A stretch of DNA of 64,000 bases from Streptomyces canus (GTDB taxonomy: Bacteria; Actinomycetota; Actinomycetes; Streptomycetales; Streptomycetaceae). Within the stretch, counting starts at the first letter, position 1, and the number at the start of each line of letters is the position of its first letter. The translations under genes were made by a program, and so were the position numbers. Positions 56,008 to 64,000 of the stretch are shown one piece after another. A model generated the notes under the pieces. That model did not search any database. It saw only the letters and a program-made list of their open reading frames with translations, and had not been told where the DNA came from. The stretch spans positions 1,426,001 through 1,490,000 of the forward strand of contig NZ_JAUSYQ010000002.1 in NCBI RefSeq assembly GCF_030816965.1. The letters run 5' to 3'.

Positions 56008-56999
56008 CGGCCCGGCTTCCCGCCGGCGACCTTCAGCTCGGCCACGGCCAGGGCGGTGTCCCGTCCGAGGTCGTGCAGGACCGCCTCAATGCGTTCCTCG
56101 GACGGATCGGCCGTGTTGCGCCACAAGATCAGCGTGATACGGATCGTGGTGTCCGCGTCGGCGTTGCCGAGGTAGCAGATCCGCTGGTCGAGGACTGCCC
56201 GGTCGCGGAACTCCCGCTCGCCGCGCCCCAGATGGGCCCATAGCCGCAGCAGCGCCCAGTCGAGCATGGCGAAGTACGACGCGAAGTACAGCAGCCCCAC
56301 CCCGTTGAGGTCCCGGCTGGCCTCCACCGGATAGTCGACGGTGAACCCGGTGACGACGGCGTCGTGCCCCTCGGGCGGCCCGTCGAGGAAGGTGCCGTTG
56401 TCCCGTGCGTGCGCGTAGGCCAGACGCGGTGAGAACTCCCGTGGGACAACGGGGAGATGATGGTGGCTGAACCCCACGGGCGCGGCGCGCACCAGTCCCT
56501 TGTTGCTGCCCTCACGGCCCCGTGCGATCCAGCGGTTGAAGTTCTCGACACGCAGGTCGCCGGGGTCCGGCTCGGTGTGGAAGGCGACCGGATCCAGGGG
56601 GCGCGGCGCCGAGCCGTCGTCGCGCCGGACACGGTGCAGTGTGAGGACCGACTCGCTGCCCTCCCCGAAAACTCCGGACACCACGCGGATCCGGTCGCCG
56701 AACCCCAGGGAGAGCGGGTGCAGCACCCGGCTCCCGTGGATGCGGAAGTAGGAGAAGGAGAGGTAGACGGGCGACCCGTCCTCGCCGCGGGCGTCGTACA
56801 CGTCGGTGCCGGTCGCGGCGGTGACCGCGTCCCACGTCCAGTCGCCAAGGCGTGCGGCGAACAGCGAGTTGGGGCCGCACATCCCCGGGGTGACTCGTTC
56901 GGTGCGCACGACCGTGGTGGCGTCGACGTGCTCCACTCCGGCGGGGATCCACGCGGCTTTCGGTCGCGCGGGGGCGTGCGGGCGTTCCGCGCTCGTCAT
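56004..56999 (-). CDS. LnmK-like bifunctional acyltransferase/decarboxylase
   Basis: 331 residues, expected double hot-dog fold. LnmK takes methylmalonyl-CoA, decarboxylates it and leaves propionyl on the ACP LnmL, which replaces the decarboxylating KS of other cassettes. VTPGMCGPNSLFAARLGDWTW, FGDRIRVVSGVFGEGSES, VENFNRWIARGREGSNKGLV and PVGFSHHHLP agree with my memory of LnmK. The catalytic tyrosine (Tyr62 in LnmK) is probably Tyr68 in TDVYDA, but this needs an alignment. It overlaps the PKS stop and the ACP start by four bases each. Confidence 0.88.
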   Translation of the reverse strand: MTSAERPHAPARPKAAWIPAGVEHVDATTVVRTERVTPGMCGPNSLFAARLGDWTWDAVTAATGTDVYDARGEDGSPVYLSFSYFRIHGSRVLHPLSLGFGDRIRVVSGVFGEGSESVLTLHRVRRDDGSAPRPLDPVAFHTEPDPGDLRVENFNRWIARGREGSNKGLVRAAPVGFSHHHLPVVPREFSPRLAYAHARDNGTFLDGPPEGHDAVVTGFTVDYPVEASRDLNGVGLLYFASYFAMLDWALLRLWAHLGRGEREFRDRAVLDQRICYLGNADADTTIRITLILWRNTADPSEERIEAVLHDLGRDTALAVAELKVAGGKPGR

Positions 57000-59900
57000 G
57001 CCTCCTTCCGTCCCGTCTCGGTCAGGAAGCCGGCCAGCAGCTCGTTGAGTTCGGTGGCGTGGGTGAGGGAGGGGAAGTGTCCGGCTCCGGGCAGTTCCGC
57101 GTAGCGGGCATCGGGGATGGCGCCGTGCAGGAGGTGGGCGGTCTTGAGCGGGATGACGGTGTCCAGGGCGCCCTGCACGATGAGCGTCGACACCGCGATG
57201 TCCCCGAGCCTGCCGAGCAGATCGGGGCGTGCACCGAACACCTCCAGGTACCTGAGCCCCGTACGCGGATCCATGCTCTCGCAGCGCAGGAGCGTCTGCT
57301 CCAGATCCGTCCGCTGTGCAGCGAGGCGGACGCCGTCGGGACCCTGGACCACCGCGTCGAAGTCGTGCCTGCCGACGATGTCCAGCCGGTCGAGGCCGCC
57401 CGCGCGGTTGCCGATCCGGTAGGAGCTGCCGATGAGGGTCAGGGAGGCGCAGCGGCCCGGGTGGTCCAAGGCGTAGGTGAGGGCGCCGAGGCCACCGAAG
57501 GACGCTCCGGCCACGTGCACCGGCCCGTCCTCGCCGAGGAGTTCGAGCGCGGTGCGGGCCGTCGCGGCCAGGGACGACAGGCTCAGGTCCGTGATGCCGG
57601 TGGTGGCACCGACGCCGGGGTGGTGGACACAGATCAGCCGGTAGCGGTCGGACAGCCCGGCGAACTGTCCCGCGTAGAGGCCGGCGCCGATGTTGAACGG
57701 CGGCATGAGCAGCAGCGCCGGCCCCTCCCCCGCCGTGTACACCTCCACACGTCCGCCGTCGGGGAGGGAGAGGAGGTGACGCTCGGCGCTGGGGCAACTC
57801 GCGTGCAGAGCATCGTAATTGCCGTCCGGCTCGGCGGCTCCGACCTCCTGCGGGGCGGTCCGGTCGGTGTCGCCCTGCGCCGGTGCGCCGAGCAGTGCGG
57901 CGATCCGCGCGCCGGCCCGCTCCGCTTCCTCCGGCTCCGTTCCGAGGGGCACGGCGAAGCGCACCCGGCGCTTGAGTTCGTCGGTGTCGCCGAGGTGCGG
58001 CGCGCCGCGTACTCCGGTCTCGCGGTGCAGGAGTCCGACGCAAGCGAGCGCCGGTTCCTCTTGGCCGGCGAACCGGTCGAGGGCTGTGGGGTCGAGAAGC
58101 ACGCAGTGGCCACCGGGCCGGTCGCCGACGGGCAGCCCGGCTTCGTGCAGCGTCCGCCACAGCGCGCGTACGGCGGTCATACGGCGCTCGACGAGCTCCG
58201 CGACGCCGGCTGTGTCGAGCAGCGCGGCGCAGGCCTGCCGACGGGAGCGCAGCGCCAGGTCGTGGCCGGTGTCGGCGACGCGGGCGCGGGCGTCCGCGGC
58301 CAGGGCCGGATCGTTGATGAGCAGCAGGGCGCCGGCGGTGACGCCGAAGTCCTTGGGCAGGCTGAGCGTCGCCATGTCGCCGAGAGAGAGCAGGTCCCGC
58401 ACGACGCTCCACAGTGCGCGACCGCTCTGTCCCGGCTCGTGGGCGATGACCGCGGCGGCGTTCTCCACCACGCGGGTCGCGTCCAGGAGAAGCGGCACTC
58501 CGCGTCCCTGCGCCAGCTGTCGCACCGCGCAGAGCCCGGCGAGCGACACGGGCAGACCGCCCGAGGCGTTCGCGGCGAGTTCGACGGCCACGAACGAGAT
58601 CTCCCGGGCGGGGTCGGCCAGCGCCTCGGCCAGTGGCTTCGTGGCCGGGTCCGCGCCGGACCAAGAGGATTCGTCCTGGGTGCGGCCGACCGCCCGCGGG
58701 GTGAAGCCCGCGAGGACGAGGGTCGAGGCGAGGGTGGGGAAGAGTCCGTTGTGCGGCACCTCAGCGCGGCTGCCGGACCAGACGGAGCACAGCAGTCGCT
58801 CCGCGGCGCGCCCCGAACCGACGAGTACGGCGTGCGCGAAGGGCAGCCAGTCAGCGGCGGGCAGGCCATGGGCGGCCGGCCCGTCGGCGCCTGCCGCCGC
58901 TTCGGCGAGCGTGGCCATCCTCCGCTCCACGGCCGGGCCGTCCAGCTCCGCCCAGGAGTCGGTGAGGAAGTCCGTTCCGATGGTGTCGTGCGGCAGGGTG
59001 AGGACCTTCCGGCCCAGGGCTACGAGGTCCTGAGCCCCGGGGCCGGGTTCCTGGGGCACGGTCCGCGCGGCGTCGTCGAACGGGGCCGCGCCGTCGGCGG
59101 TGAGCAGGTCGGGGTCCGCGATCATCAAGATCAGGTCGGAGGCCGGGGTGCGGTCCGCTCCGGTGGGCTGGCACAGGTAGAGCGGCAGGTTCGTCGGCCT
59201 GAACTTGTTCTTGAACTGGAAGTTGCCCTCCCCGAAGATGCCCACGGACCGCAGTTCCGCGAGCTCCCTCTCCAGCTCCGACCCTGTCCCCGCGCTCGCG
59301 GAGTCCTGCTCCGTGATGCCGAAACTCGCGCCGAGGCTGAGAGTGGTGCAGCCCTCCTCGACCAAGGTCTCGATGATGCGCACCATCGTGTGCTCCAGGC
59401 CCCCCAACGGCGCGTCGGGCGGATAGAATTCCAGGTCCAGGAGGTAGCCGGGCTCGGAGGGTATCCGGGTGAGGACGATCGCGTTGACCAGCGCCCCGTC
59501 GAGCCTGGTGAGGAACAACCGGTGTTTGTCCGCCAGCCGGCCATCGCGGATCTCCTCCCGGACGACCTCGATGTACGGATTGACCATCTTCTTGTTCTCG
59601 GTCCAGCGGTCGAGGAGCTCCGCGATCTCCGCGTCGCACGCCGGGTCGTCGCCCGAGCGGTAGCCGACGGTATGGACCTCCCCGGAGCGCTCGAAGCGTT
59701 TGACCATGTAACGCAGCCGGGACATCCGGCCGCCGCCCAGGGTGAACGAGGGCAGGTCGTCGAGGCGCTGGAGAGCGCCGAACCGCGTCGCGGTGAATGG
59801 CTCGCCCGCGACCCGCTCGAGCGGTTGCAGGGACAAGAAGTTGGGGCGCAGTGCGTGGCGGCGCGCGTAGGCGACCAGTTCGGCGGCCAGGTCCGGGAAG

Positions 59901-62900
59901 TCCTCACTGGTTCCGACGTAGCTCCAGGCGAAGAGCACGTCGCCCCGGACCGAGACGTGGAAGTAGCCTTCGCGTGCGCGTCCGAGCAAGGCGTACGGGG
60001 CGATGTCGCGCCCCGCGAGACCGTTCTCCTTGCCGTGGCGGCGGTCCAGTTCCGCGAGGAGCGCGGCGGCAGCGGGGGTGCGGGCGAGGTCCCGCTTCAG
60101 CAGGAGCAGGGTGTCGTCCGCCTCCTGGGAGAGCCGGTGCGCCTGCACGTCGCGGTCGGCGGCCGTCGCTGCCGTCTCGTGGGGACCGCAGTGCCTCTTG
60201 TCCGCCGTCCGCGCCCTGGCGAGTGCGGCGGGTGCATCGCCGCCGAAGCGGCGTTCCACTTCCGCGGCGAGGGCGGTCAGGTCCTCCTCGTCGAAGAGCA
60301 GGGTCTTGGGAAGCGGCCCGAACACTCCTTCGAGGGTGCTGATGACCCGGAGCATCTCGAAAGAGGTGAGACCGTTGTCGGCGAAGGTGCGATCGGGGTC
60401 AAGCGGTCTTCCGGTCTGCTCCTCGATCGTGGTGCGCAGTTGGCCGTGCAGGGTGGGGCCGGAGGGCGACGGCGGGATCGCGGCCGCCTCGGGGCGGGAG
60501 TCGTCCGCTTCGGTCTTCGCTGCGGTCTGCACGGCGATGTGTGCGCACAGCGCCTCGACGGAATCGTGCTCGTAGAGTTCAGCGGCCTTGAGGTTCATGG
60601 CCAGCGAGTCATTGAGCCTGCGGACGAGTTCCATCCGGAAGATCGAGTCGAGGCCCAGGTCGGCGAAGGGCCCGGTGGTGTCGAGCAGGTCCGCCGGCAC
60701 CGCCAGAATGGTGGCCAGTTCGTGCCGCACGATCTGTTCCACGTCCATGTCCGCGACCGATTCCGCCTCGCGAACCTCGCGCCGCTCCTGGTCGGCTTGC
60801 GGTTCCGACGCCCCGGCAGGAACGTCGTCGGGCTCCGGAGTGTCGTCGATCCGCGGGCTCGGTGCGAGGCGTATCCGGGGACGTTTCCTGCCACGTCGCC
60901 GCTGGGGTGCGGCTGCTTCTTCGTGCACCGTTTTCTCCTGGATCGGGGCGGTTGCCGTGTGCGCGGGGTCGGCGGAGGGCTTGGTTTCGGCGAACCAGTA
61001 CGTCGTGGTGGCGTAGGGGAAGCCCGGCACTCCCGCCAGCCGCCGGACCGAGCCCGCAGACAGGGCCGTCGGGCCTGTGGTCAACCGCGTGGGCCTTCCC
61101 ACGACCCACGCGGCGAGGTCCTCGTCCGGCACGGCCGGGGACGCGTCCTGCGGGGAGGCCGGGCTTGCGGGTTGTGCACCGTCCGTCCGTTCGTGGCTCT
61201 GGGGTGCGGTTCCTCGGTGGGCCCCCGGGAAGTCCTCTCCCGCTGCCAGGGCGCGCAGCGCGGCGACGGCGTGGGAGGGGGTGTCGGCCGCCAGGGCCCA
61301 GCGGTGCGGGAAGGGGTCACGGCCTGTCCGCAGGGTGTGGGCCAGGCGGGGCAGTGTGCCCGTGGGGGTGGTCTCCAGGTACGCCGCAAGACGGGCCGCG
61401 TATCCCCTCAGGGCCGTGTCGTCGGGCGCGGAGAGCAGGAGCGGGTGCGGGCCGGCCGTGGGCGGGGCGGGTGGTGGTTCGTCGGCAGACTCCAAGACGA
61501 CGTGGGCGTTGGTCCCGCCGAAGCCGAAGGAGCTGACACCGGCCCGCAGAGGGAGGGTGCCCTCTGGGCCGTCCGCCGGACACCAGGGTTCGAGGCGTGT
61601 GCTGAGGCGGAACGGGCTCCCTTCGAGCCGTACGTAATCGTTCGTGTCGTCGAGGTGGAGCGTGGCGGGGAGTTGCCGCTCCCGCATGCTCAGCACCACT
61701 TTGAGCAACCCTGCGATGCCGGCCGCGGCCTCCAGGTGGCCGATGTTGGACTTGACGGCACCGAGCACGGTCGTGGCACCCGACGGTGCGCCTTCCGCCT
61801 GCTCACAGGCCAGTTGCGCGAAGGCCTTCTTGAGCCCTTCGATCTCGACGGGGTCACCGAGCCGGGTCCCCGTGCCATGGGTCTCGATGTAGCCGACGGT
61901 GGACACGGGCACGCCGGCGTCGCGGTGGGCCGCCGTGATCACCCGGGCCTGGGCGAGCGGGTTGGGAGCGGTGAGCGAGGTGGCGTGGCCGCCGTGGGCG
62001 ACGGCACTGCCGCGGATGACGGCGTACACGTGGTCGCCGTCAGCGCGGGCGCGGGTGAACGGTTTGAGCAGGACGACGCCGACGCCCTCACCGCGACCGT
62101 AACCGTCCGCGTCCCGTGCGAAGGGCTTGCAGCGCCCGTCGGGGCTGAGCATCCCCGACTGGTCGAAGGCCACGAAGAGGTTGGGGCTGAGGACTACGTT
62201 CACCCCGCCGGCCACGGCGACCTCGCATTCGCCGGAGCGCAGCGCCCTGACGGCTCGGTGGACGGCGACCAACGCGCTCGAACAAGCGGTGTCGAGGGCC
62301 TCACTCGGTCCGCGCAGATCGAAGACGTGCGACACCCGGTTGGCGAGGACGCAGGAGGCGACACCGCTGGCCGAGTGTGCCTCGACGGGGATGTCATGGC
62401 TGCTGAGCAGGTCATCGTAGTCGCTGGCGGCGACCCCCGCGAAGACCCCCGTGGCGGTTCCCGCGAAGGCGCTCGGCGCGTGACCCGCGTCGTCGAAGAC
62501 GCGTCGCACCGCCTGAAGGAACAGACGCTGCTGAGGGTCCATCAGCGCTGCTTCGCGGGGCGAGATGCCGAAGAGCGCCGCGTCGAAGGAGCGTACGTCC
62601 TCGAGGAAGCCGCCGCGTACGTCGCGCGTACGGGGATCCGCCAGCAGATCTGCGCGGTCCTGTGGGACAGGGCCGGTGAGATCGTCACCGGCGGCAAGCC
62701 GCGTCCAGAACGTGTCCAGGTCGGGAGCCCCGGGGAGCACACCCGCGATGCCGATGACCGCGATGGCGTCGGGGTCCGGTTCGGGGGACGGCGCGGGTGG
62801 TGGGGCCGGCACCGGGTGGAGCGGGGGATCGGTCGGGAGGGTGGGTACGGCTGGGGTGGTCGTGGTGGTCGGGACGGCCGGTGCAGCCGGTACGGCCGTG

Positions 62901-64000
62901 GCCGCTGCTGCCGGGGCGGTCGCGGCACCCGGTGCAATCGGGGTGATCGGCGCAACCTGTGCGGGCGGCGTGAGCGGTAGCGTCGCGGCCACCGCCGGGC
63001 CGTGGTTCTCGACCAGGTACCGGGCGAAGGCGTCCAGATCGGCGCACTCGAACAGGACGGTCGGCAGCAGGTCGAGGGAGTACCGCTCGTTCACCTCACT
63101 GATCAGCTCGGTCAAGGAGATCGAGTCGAAACCGGTGTCCATGAGGTCGGCTTCAAGGTCCACTTCCCGTTCATCCACGAGCAGGAACCGGGCGGCCATC
63201 GTGCGCAGCGCGGACCGGGCGGCCTCCCGGAGGATGTCCGGGTCCCGCTCGGCGGTGCCGACCACCGTCACCGGTTCCGCGACGTCGGGCGGGACCGCGG
63301 TGGTTGCCGGGGAGGCGTTGACGACAACGCAGCTCTCCTCCGTCGCCAGCGCCGCGCCGAGCGCCCGCAGCCCCTTGTCGGTGGCGAGCGGGACGCTGTC
63401 CCAGCGCTGGGCGAAGAGTGCGCGGGTGCCGTCCGTCACCTGCATGCCCCCCTCCGCCCAGAGGGGCCAACACACGGAGAGGGAACGCCCGTTGCGTTCT
63501 CCCGCCCGCTCGCGCTCCGCCCGCCGGGCGGCGAACTCGTCCAGGTAGGCGTTCGCGTACGCGTAGTCGGCCTGGCCGAGGTTGCCGGTGCGGGCCGCGA
63601 CGGAGGAGAAACAGACCAGGAAGTCGAGCGGATCACCGGCGGTGGCCTCGTCGATGTGCTCGATTCCCTTGATCTTCGGGTCGAGCACCGCGGCGACGTC
63701 CTCGGCCGTCTTGCGCACGGCCCGCATGTCGCGCCTGGTTCCGGCCGCGTGGATGACGCCGCGCAGCGGTCCGTGGGTCCGCCGCACGTCGGCGACCAGC
63801 CGACGTACGTCGTCGACGTCGGCCACGTCCACCTTGTACGGCACGATCCGTGAGCCGGGGAACGAACCCTCGGCCGCCCCGCTGCCCGCGCCCGCCGCGT
63901 CAACGGAACGCCCTGCCAGGACCACCGTCGCGGGGGCCTGATCGGTCATGTGCCGGGCGAGCCGCCGCCCCAGGGCGCCGGTGCCGCCGAGCAGCAGGTA
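56996..64000 (-). CDS. Trans-AT polyketide synthase, terminal part with DUF-SH-TE (LnmJ type), 5' end outside the window
   Basis: 2334 residues are visible, numbered here from the window edge. Order: KR (1-205; nucleotide loop LLLGGTGALG, GQADYAYANAY with Tyr146), ACP (257-332, Ser293 in GFDS), KS (409-837; Cys573 in DTACSS, His708 in HGTGT, His755 in KSNIGH), an AT-less linker (838-1080), ACP (1086-1162, Ser1119), ACP-like domain (1182-1257, Ser1213 in GLTS), a DUF2156/GNAT-like domain (about 1287-1632), a PLP-lyase-like domain (about 1652-2042; LLLDATRVVENAA and candidate PLP lysine Lys1883 in SLPKDFG) and a TE (2067-2327; Ser2167 in GASFGG, Asp2280, His2308). The lyase part resembles tyrosine phenol-lyase and the SH domain of LnmJ. 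No AT domain occurs. It ends at 56996, overlapping the LnmK-like gene. Confidence 0.95.
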   Translation of the reverse strand, partial: YLLLGGTGALGRRLARHMTDQAPATVVLAGRSVDAAGAGSGAAEGSFPGSRIVPYKVDVADVDDVRRLVADVRRTHGPLRGVIHAAGTRRDMRAVRKTAEDVAAVLDPKIKGIEHIDEATAGDPLDFLVCFSSVAARTGNLGQADYAYANAYLDEFAARRAERERAGERNGRSLSVCWPLWAEGGMQVTDGTRALFAQRWDSVPLATDKGLRALGAALATEESCVVVNASPATTAVPPDVAEPVTVVGTAERDPDILREAARSALRTMAARFLLVDEREVDLEADLMDTGFDSISLTELISEVNERYSLDLLPTVLFECADLDAFARYLVENHGPAVAATLPLTPPAQVAPITPIAPGAATAPAAAATAVPAAPAVPTTTTTPAVPTLPTDPPLHPVPAPPPAPSPEPDPDAIAVIGIAGVLPGAPDLDTFWTRLAAGDDLTGPVPQDRADLLADPRTRDVRGGFLEDVRSFDAALFGISPREAALMDPQQRLFLQAVRRVFDDAGHAPSAFAGTATGVFAGVAASDYDDLLSSHDIPVEAHSASGVASCVLANRVSHVFDLRGPSEALDTACSSALVAVHRAVRALRSGECEVAVAGGVNVVLSPNLFVAFDQSGMLSPDGRCKPFARDADGYGRGEGVGVVLLKPFTRARADGDHVYAVIRGSAVAHGGHATSLTAPNPLAQARVITAAHRDAGVPVSTVGYIETHGTGTRLGDPVEIEGLKKAFAQLACEQAEGAPSGATTVLGAVKSNIGHLEAAAGIAGLLKVVLSMRERQLPATLHLDDTNDYVRLEGSPFRLSTRLEPWCPADGPEGTLPLRAGVSSFGFGGTNAHVVLESADEPPPAPPTAGPHPLLLSAPDDTALRGYAARLAAYLETTPTGTLPRLAHTLRTGRDPFPHRWALAADTPSHAVAALRALAAGEDFPGAHRGTAPQSHERTDGAQPASPASPQDASPAVPDEDLAAWVVGRPTRLTTGPTALSAGSVRRLAGVPGFPYATTTYWFAETKPSADPAHTATAPIQEKTVHEEAAAPQRRRGRKRPRIRLAPSPRIDDTPEPDDVPAGASEPQADQERREVREAESVADMDVEQIVRHELATILAVPADLLDTTGPFADLGLDSIFRMELVRRLNDSLAMNLKAAELYEHDSVEALCAHIAVQTAAKTEADDSRPEAAAIPPSPSGPTLHGQLRTTIEEQTGRPLDPDRTFADNGLTSFEMLRVISTLEGVFGPLPKTLLFDEEDLTALAAEVERRFGGDAPAALARARTADKRHCGPHETAATAADRDVQAHRLSQEADDTLLLLKRDLARTPAAAALLAELDRRHGKENGLAGRDIAPYALLGRAREGYFHVSVRGDVLFAWSYVGTSEDFPDLAAELVAYARRHALRPNFLSLQPLERVAGEPFTATRFGALQRLDDLPSFTLGGGRMSRLRYMVKRFERSGEVHTVGYRSGDDPACDAEIAELLDRWTENKKMVNPYIEVVREEIRDGRLADKHRLFLTRLDGALVNAIVLTRIPSEPGYLLDLEFYPPDAPLGGLEHTMVRIIETLVEEGCTTLSLGASFGITEQDSASAGTGSELERELAELRSVGIFGEGNFQFKNKFRPTNLPLYLCQPTGADRTPASDLILMIADPDLLTADGAAPFDDAARTVPQEPGPGAQDLVALGRKVLTLPHDTIGTDFLTDSWAELDGPAVERRMATLAEAAAGADGPAAHGLPAADWLPFAHAVLVGSGRAAERLLCSVWSGSRAEVPHNGLFPTLASTLVLAGFTPRAVGRTQDESSWSGADPATKPLAEALADPAREISFVAVELAANASGGLPVSLAGLCAVRQLAQGRGVPLLLDATRVVENAAAVIAHEPGQSGRALWSVVRDLLSLGDMATLSLPKDFGVTAGALLLINDPALAADARARVADTGHDLALRSRRQACAALLDTAGVAELVERRMTAVRALWRTLHEAGLPVGDRPGGHCVLLDPTALDRFAGQEEPALACVGLLHRETGVRGAPHLGDTDELKRRVRFAVPLGTEPEEAERAGARIAALLGAPAQGDTDRTAPQEVGAAEPDGNYDALHASCPSAERHLLSLPDGGRVEVYTAGEGPALLLMPPFNIGAGLYAGQFAGLSDRYRLICVHHPGVGATTGITDLSLSSLAATARTALELLGEDGPVHVAGASFGGLGALTYALDHPGRCASLTLIGSSYRIGNRAGGLDRLDIVGRHDFDAVVQGPDGVRLAAQRTDLEQTLLRCESMDPRTGLRYLEVFGARPDLLGRLGDIAVSTLIVQGALDTVIPLKTAHLLHGAIPDARYAELPGAGHFPSLTHATELNELLAGFLTETGRKEA

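Larger units (their letters stand above)
37358..64000. other. Trans-AT PKS/NRPS biosynthetic gene cluster of leinamycin type, right end missing
   Basis: The cluster contains a phosphopantetheinyl transferase, glycosyltransferase, two AT-oxidoreductases, ECH, two HMG synthase-like enzymes, two stand-alone ACPs, a Ser-type ketosynthase, an LnmK-like enzyme, type II thioesterase, A-PCP didomain, non-haem iron halogenase, Crp-type regulator, PIG-L deacetylase and the end of a PKS with a DUF-SH-TE terminus. All but the glycosyltransferase and PIG-L genes are on the minus strand. The left border is probably near 36-37 kb, next to gene remnants; the right border is outside the window. Confidence 0.88.

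Noticed and set aside
57059..62980. A 1973-codon plus-strand open frame opposite the PKS gene
   Set aside because: It is the mirror of the PKS coding frame in high-GC DNA. The translation is low-complexity Gly/Arg/Val/Glu-rich without any domain, whereas the minus strand encodes recognisable KS, ACP, lyase and TE domains.

Overview
The window is very GC-rich, has strong third-position GC bias, short intergenic gaps and many GTG/TTG starts, and carries genes typical of a filamentous actinomycete. These include SpoIIE-type phosphatases, a DUF6777/PASTA lipoprotein with a Ser/Thr kinase, MurT/GatD and an AlkZ-like winged-helix protein. The organism is almost certainly a Streptomyces. From memory, the left half follows the order of S. 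coelicolor SCO1202 to about SCO1237 (DNA ligase, aldehyde dehydrogenase, deformylase, murT/gatD, a pfkA, rocD, tripeptidyl aminopeptidase, urease). I could not check this by search.

Layout, bases 1-34.7 kb (core): 3' part of an ATP-dependent DNA ligase, NUDIX hydrolase, aldehyde dehydrogenase and a DUF6213-like protein; an acyl-CoA dehydrogenase divergent from its TetR regulator; peptide deformylase; the murT-gatD amidation pair; 6-phosphofructokinase; a CtaG-type oxidase assembly protein; a PASTA lipoprotein, membrane Ser/Thr kinase and small membrane protein. Next comes a minus-strand LytTR regulator / DUF485 / sodium-solute symporter / LytS operon, then an Lrp regulator with ddaH-rocD, two SpoIIE phosphatases, an acyltransferase, an epimerase, a secreted tripeptidyl aminopeptidase, the urease operon ureABCFGD, and a TetR/membrane-protein pair.

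Bases 34.7-36.0 kb are a junction: an orphan Phd/YefM antitoxin followed by decayed reading frames.

Bases 36.0-64.0 kb hold an AlkZ-like DNA-glycosylase-family gene, then most of a trans-AT polyketide/non-ribosomal peptide cluster that runs off the right edge. The last gene is the end of a giant PKS: KR-ACP-KS-ACP-ACP-like, then a DUF2156/GNAT-like domain, a PLP-lyase-like domain and a thioesterase. The DUF, PLP-lyase and TE domains together match the DUF-SH-TE terminus that defines leinamycin-type sulfur-incorporating PKSs. The genes after it resemble LnmK (acyltransferase/decarboxylase), LnmL (ACP) and LnmM (HMG-CoA synthase-like), in the leinamycin order. Additions to that scheme are a second beta-branching set (ACP, a ketosynthase with its active-site Cys replaced by Ser, a second HMG synthase, one ECH), a SyrB2-type non-haem iron halogenase, and an adenylation-PCP protein with a threonine-like specificity code. 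Also present are two AT-oxidoreductase proteins (one with an eroded oxidoreductase), a Crp/Fnr regulator, a type II thioesterase, a duplicated-domain protein of unknown function, a PIG-L deacetylase, a phosphopantetheinyl transferase and a macrolide-type glycosyltransferase.

Working model (inference): a chlorinated, threonine-derived building block made on the A-PCP protein feeds an AT-less assembly line that receives two different beta-branches. Sulfur is installed by the PLP-lyase domain before release by the TE. The neighbouring AlkZ-like gene could be a self-resistance factor if the product alkylates DNA, as leinamycin does.
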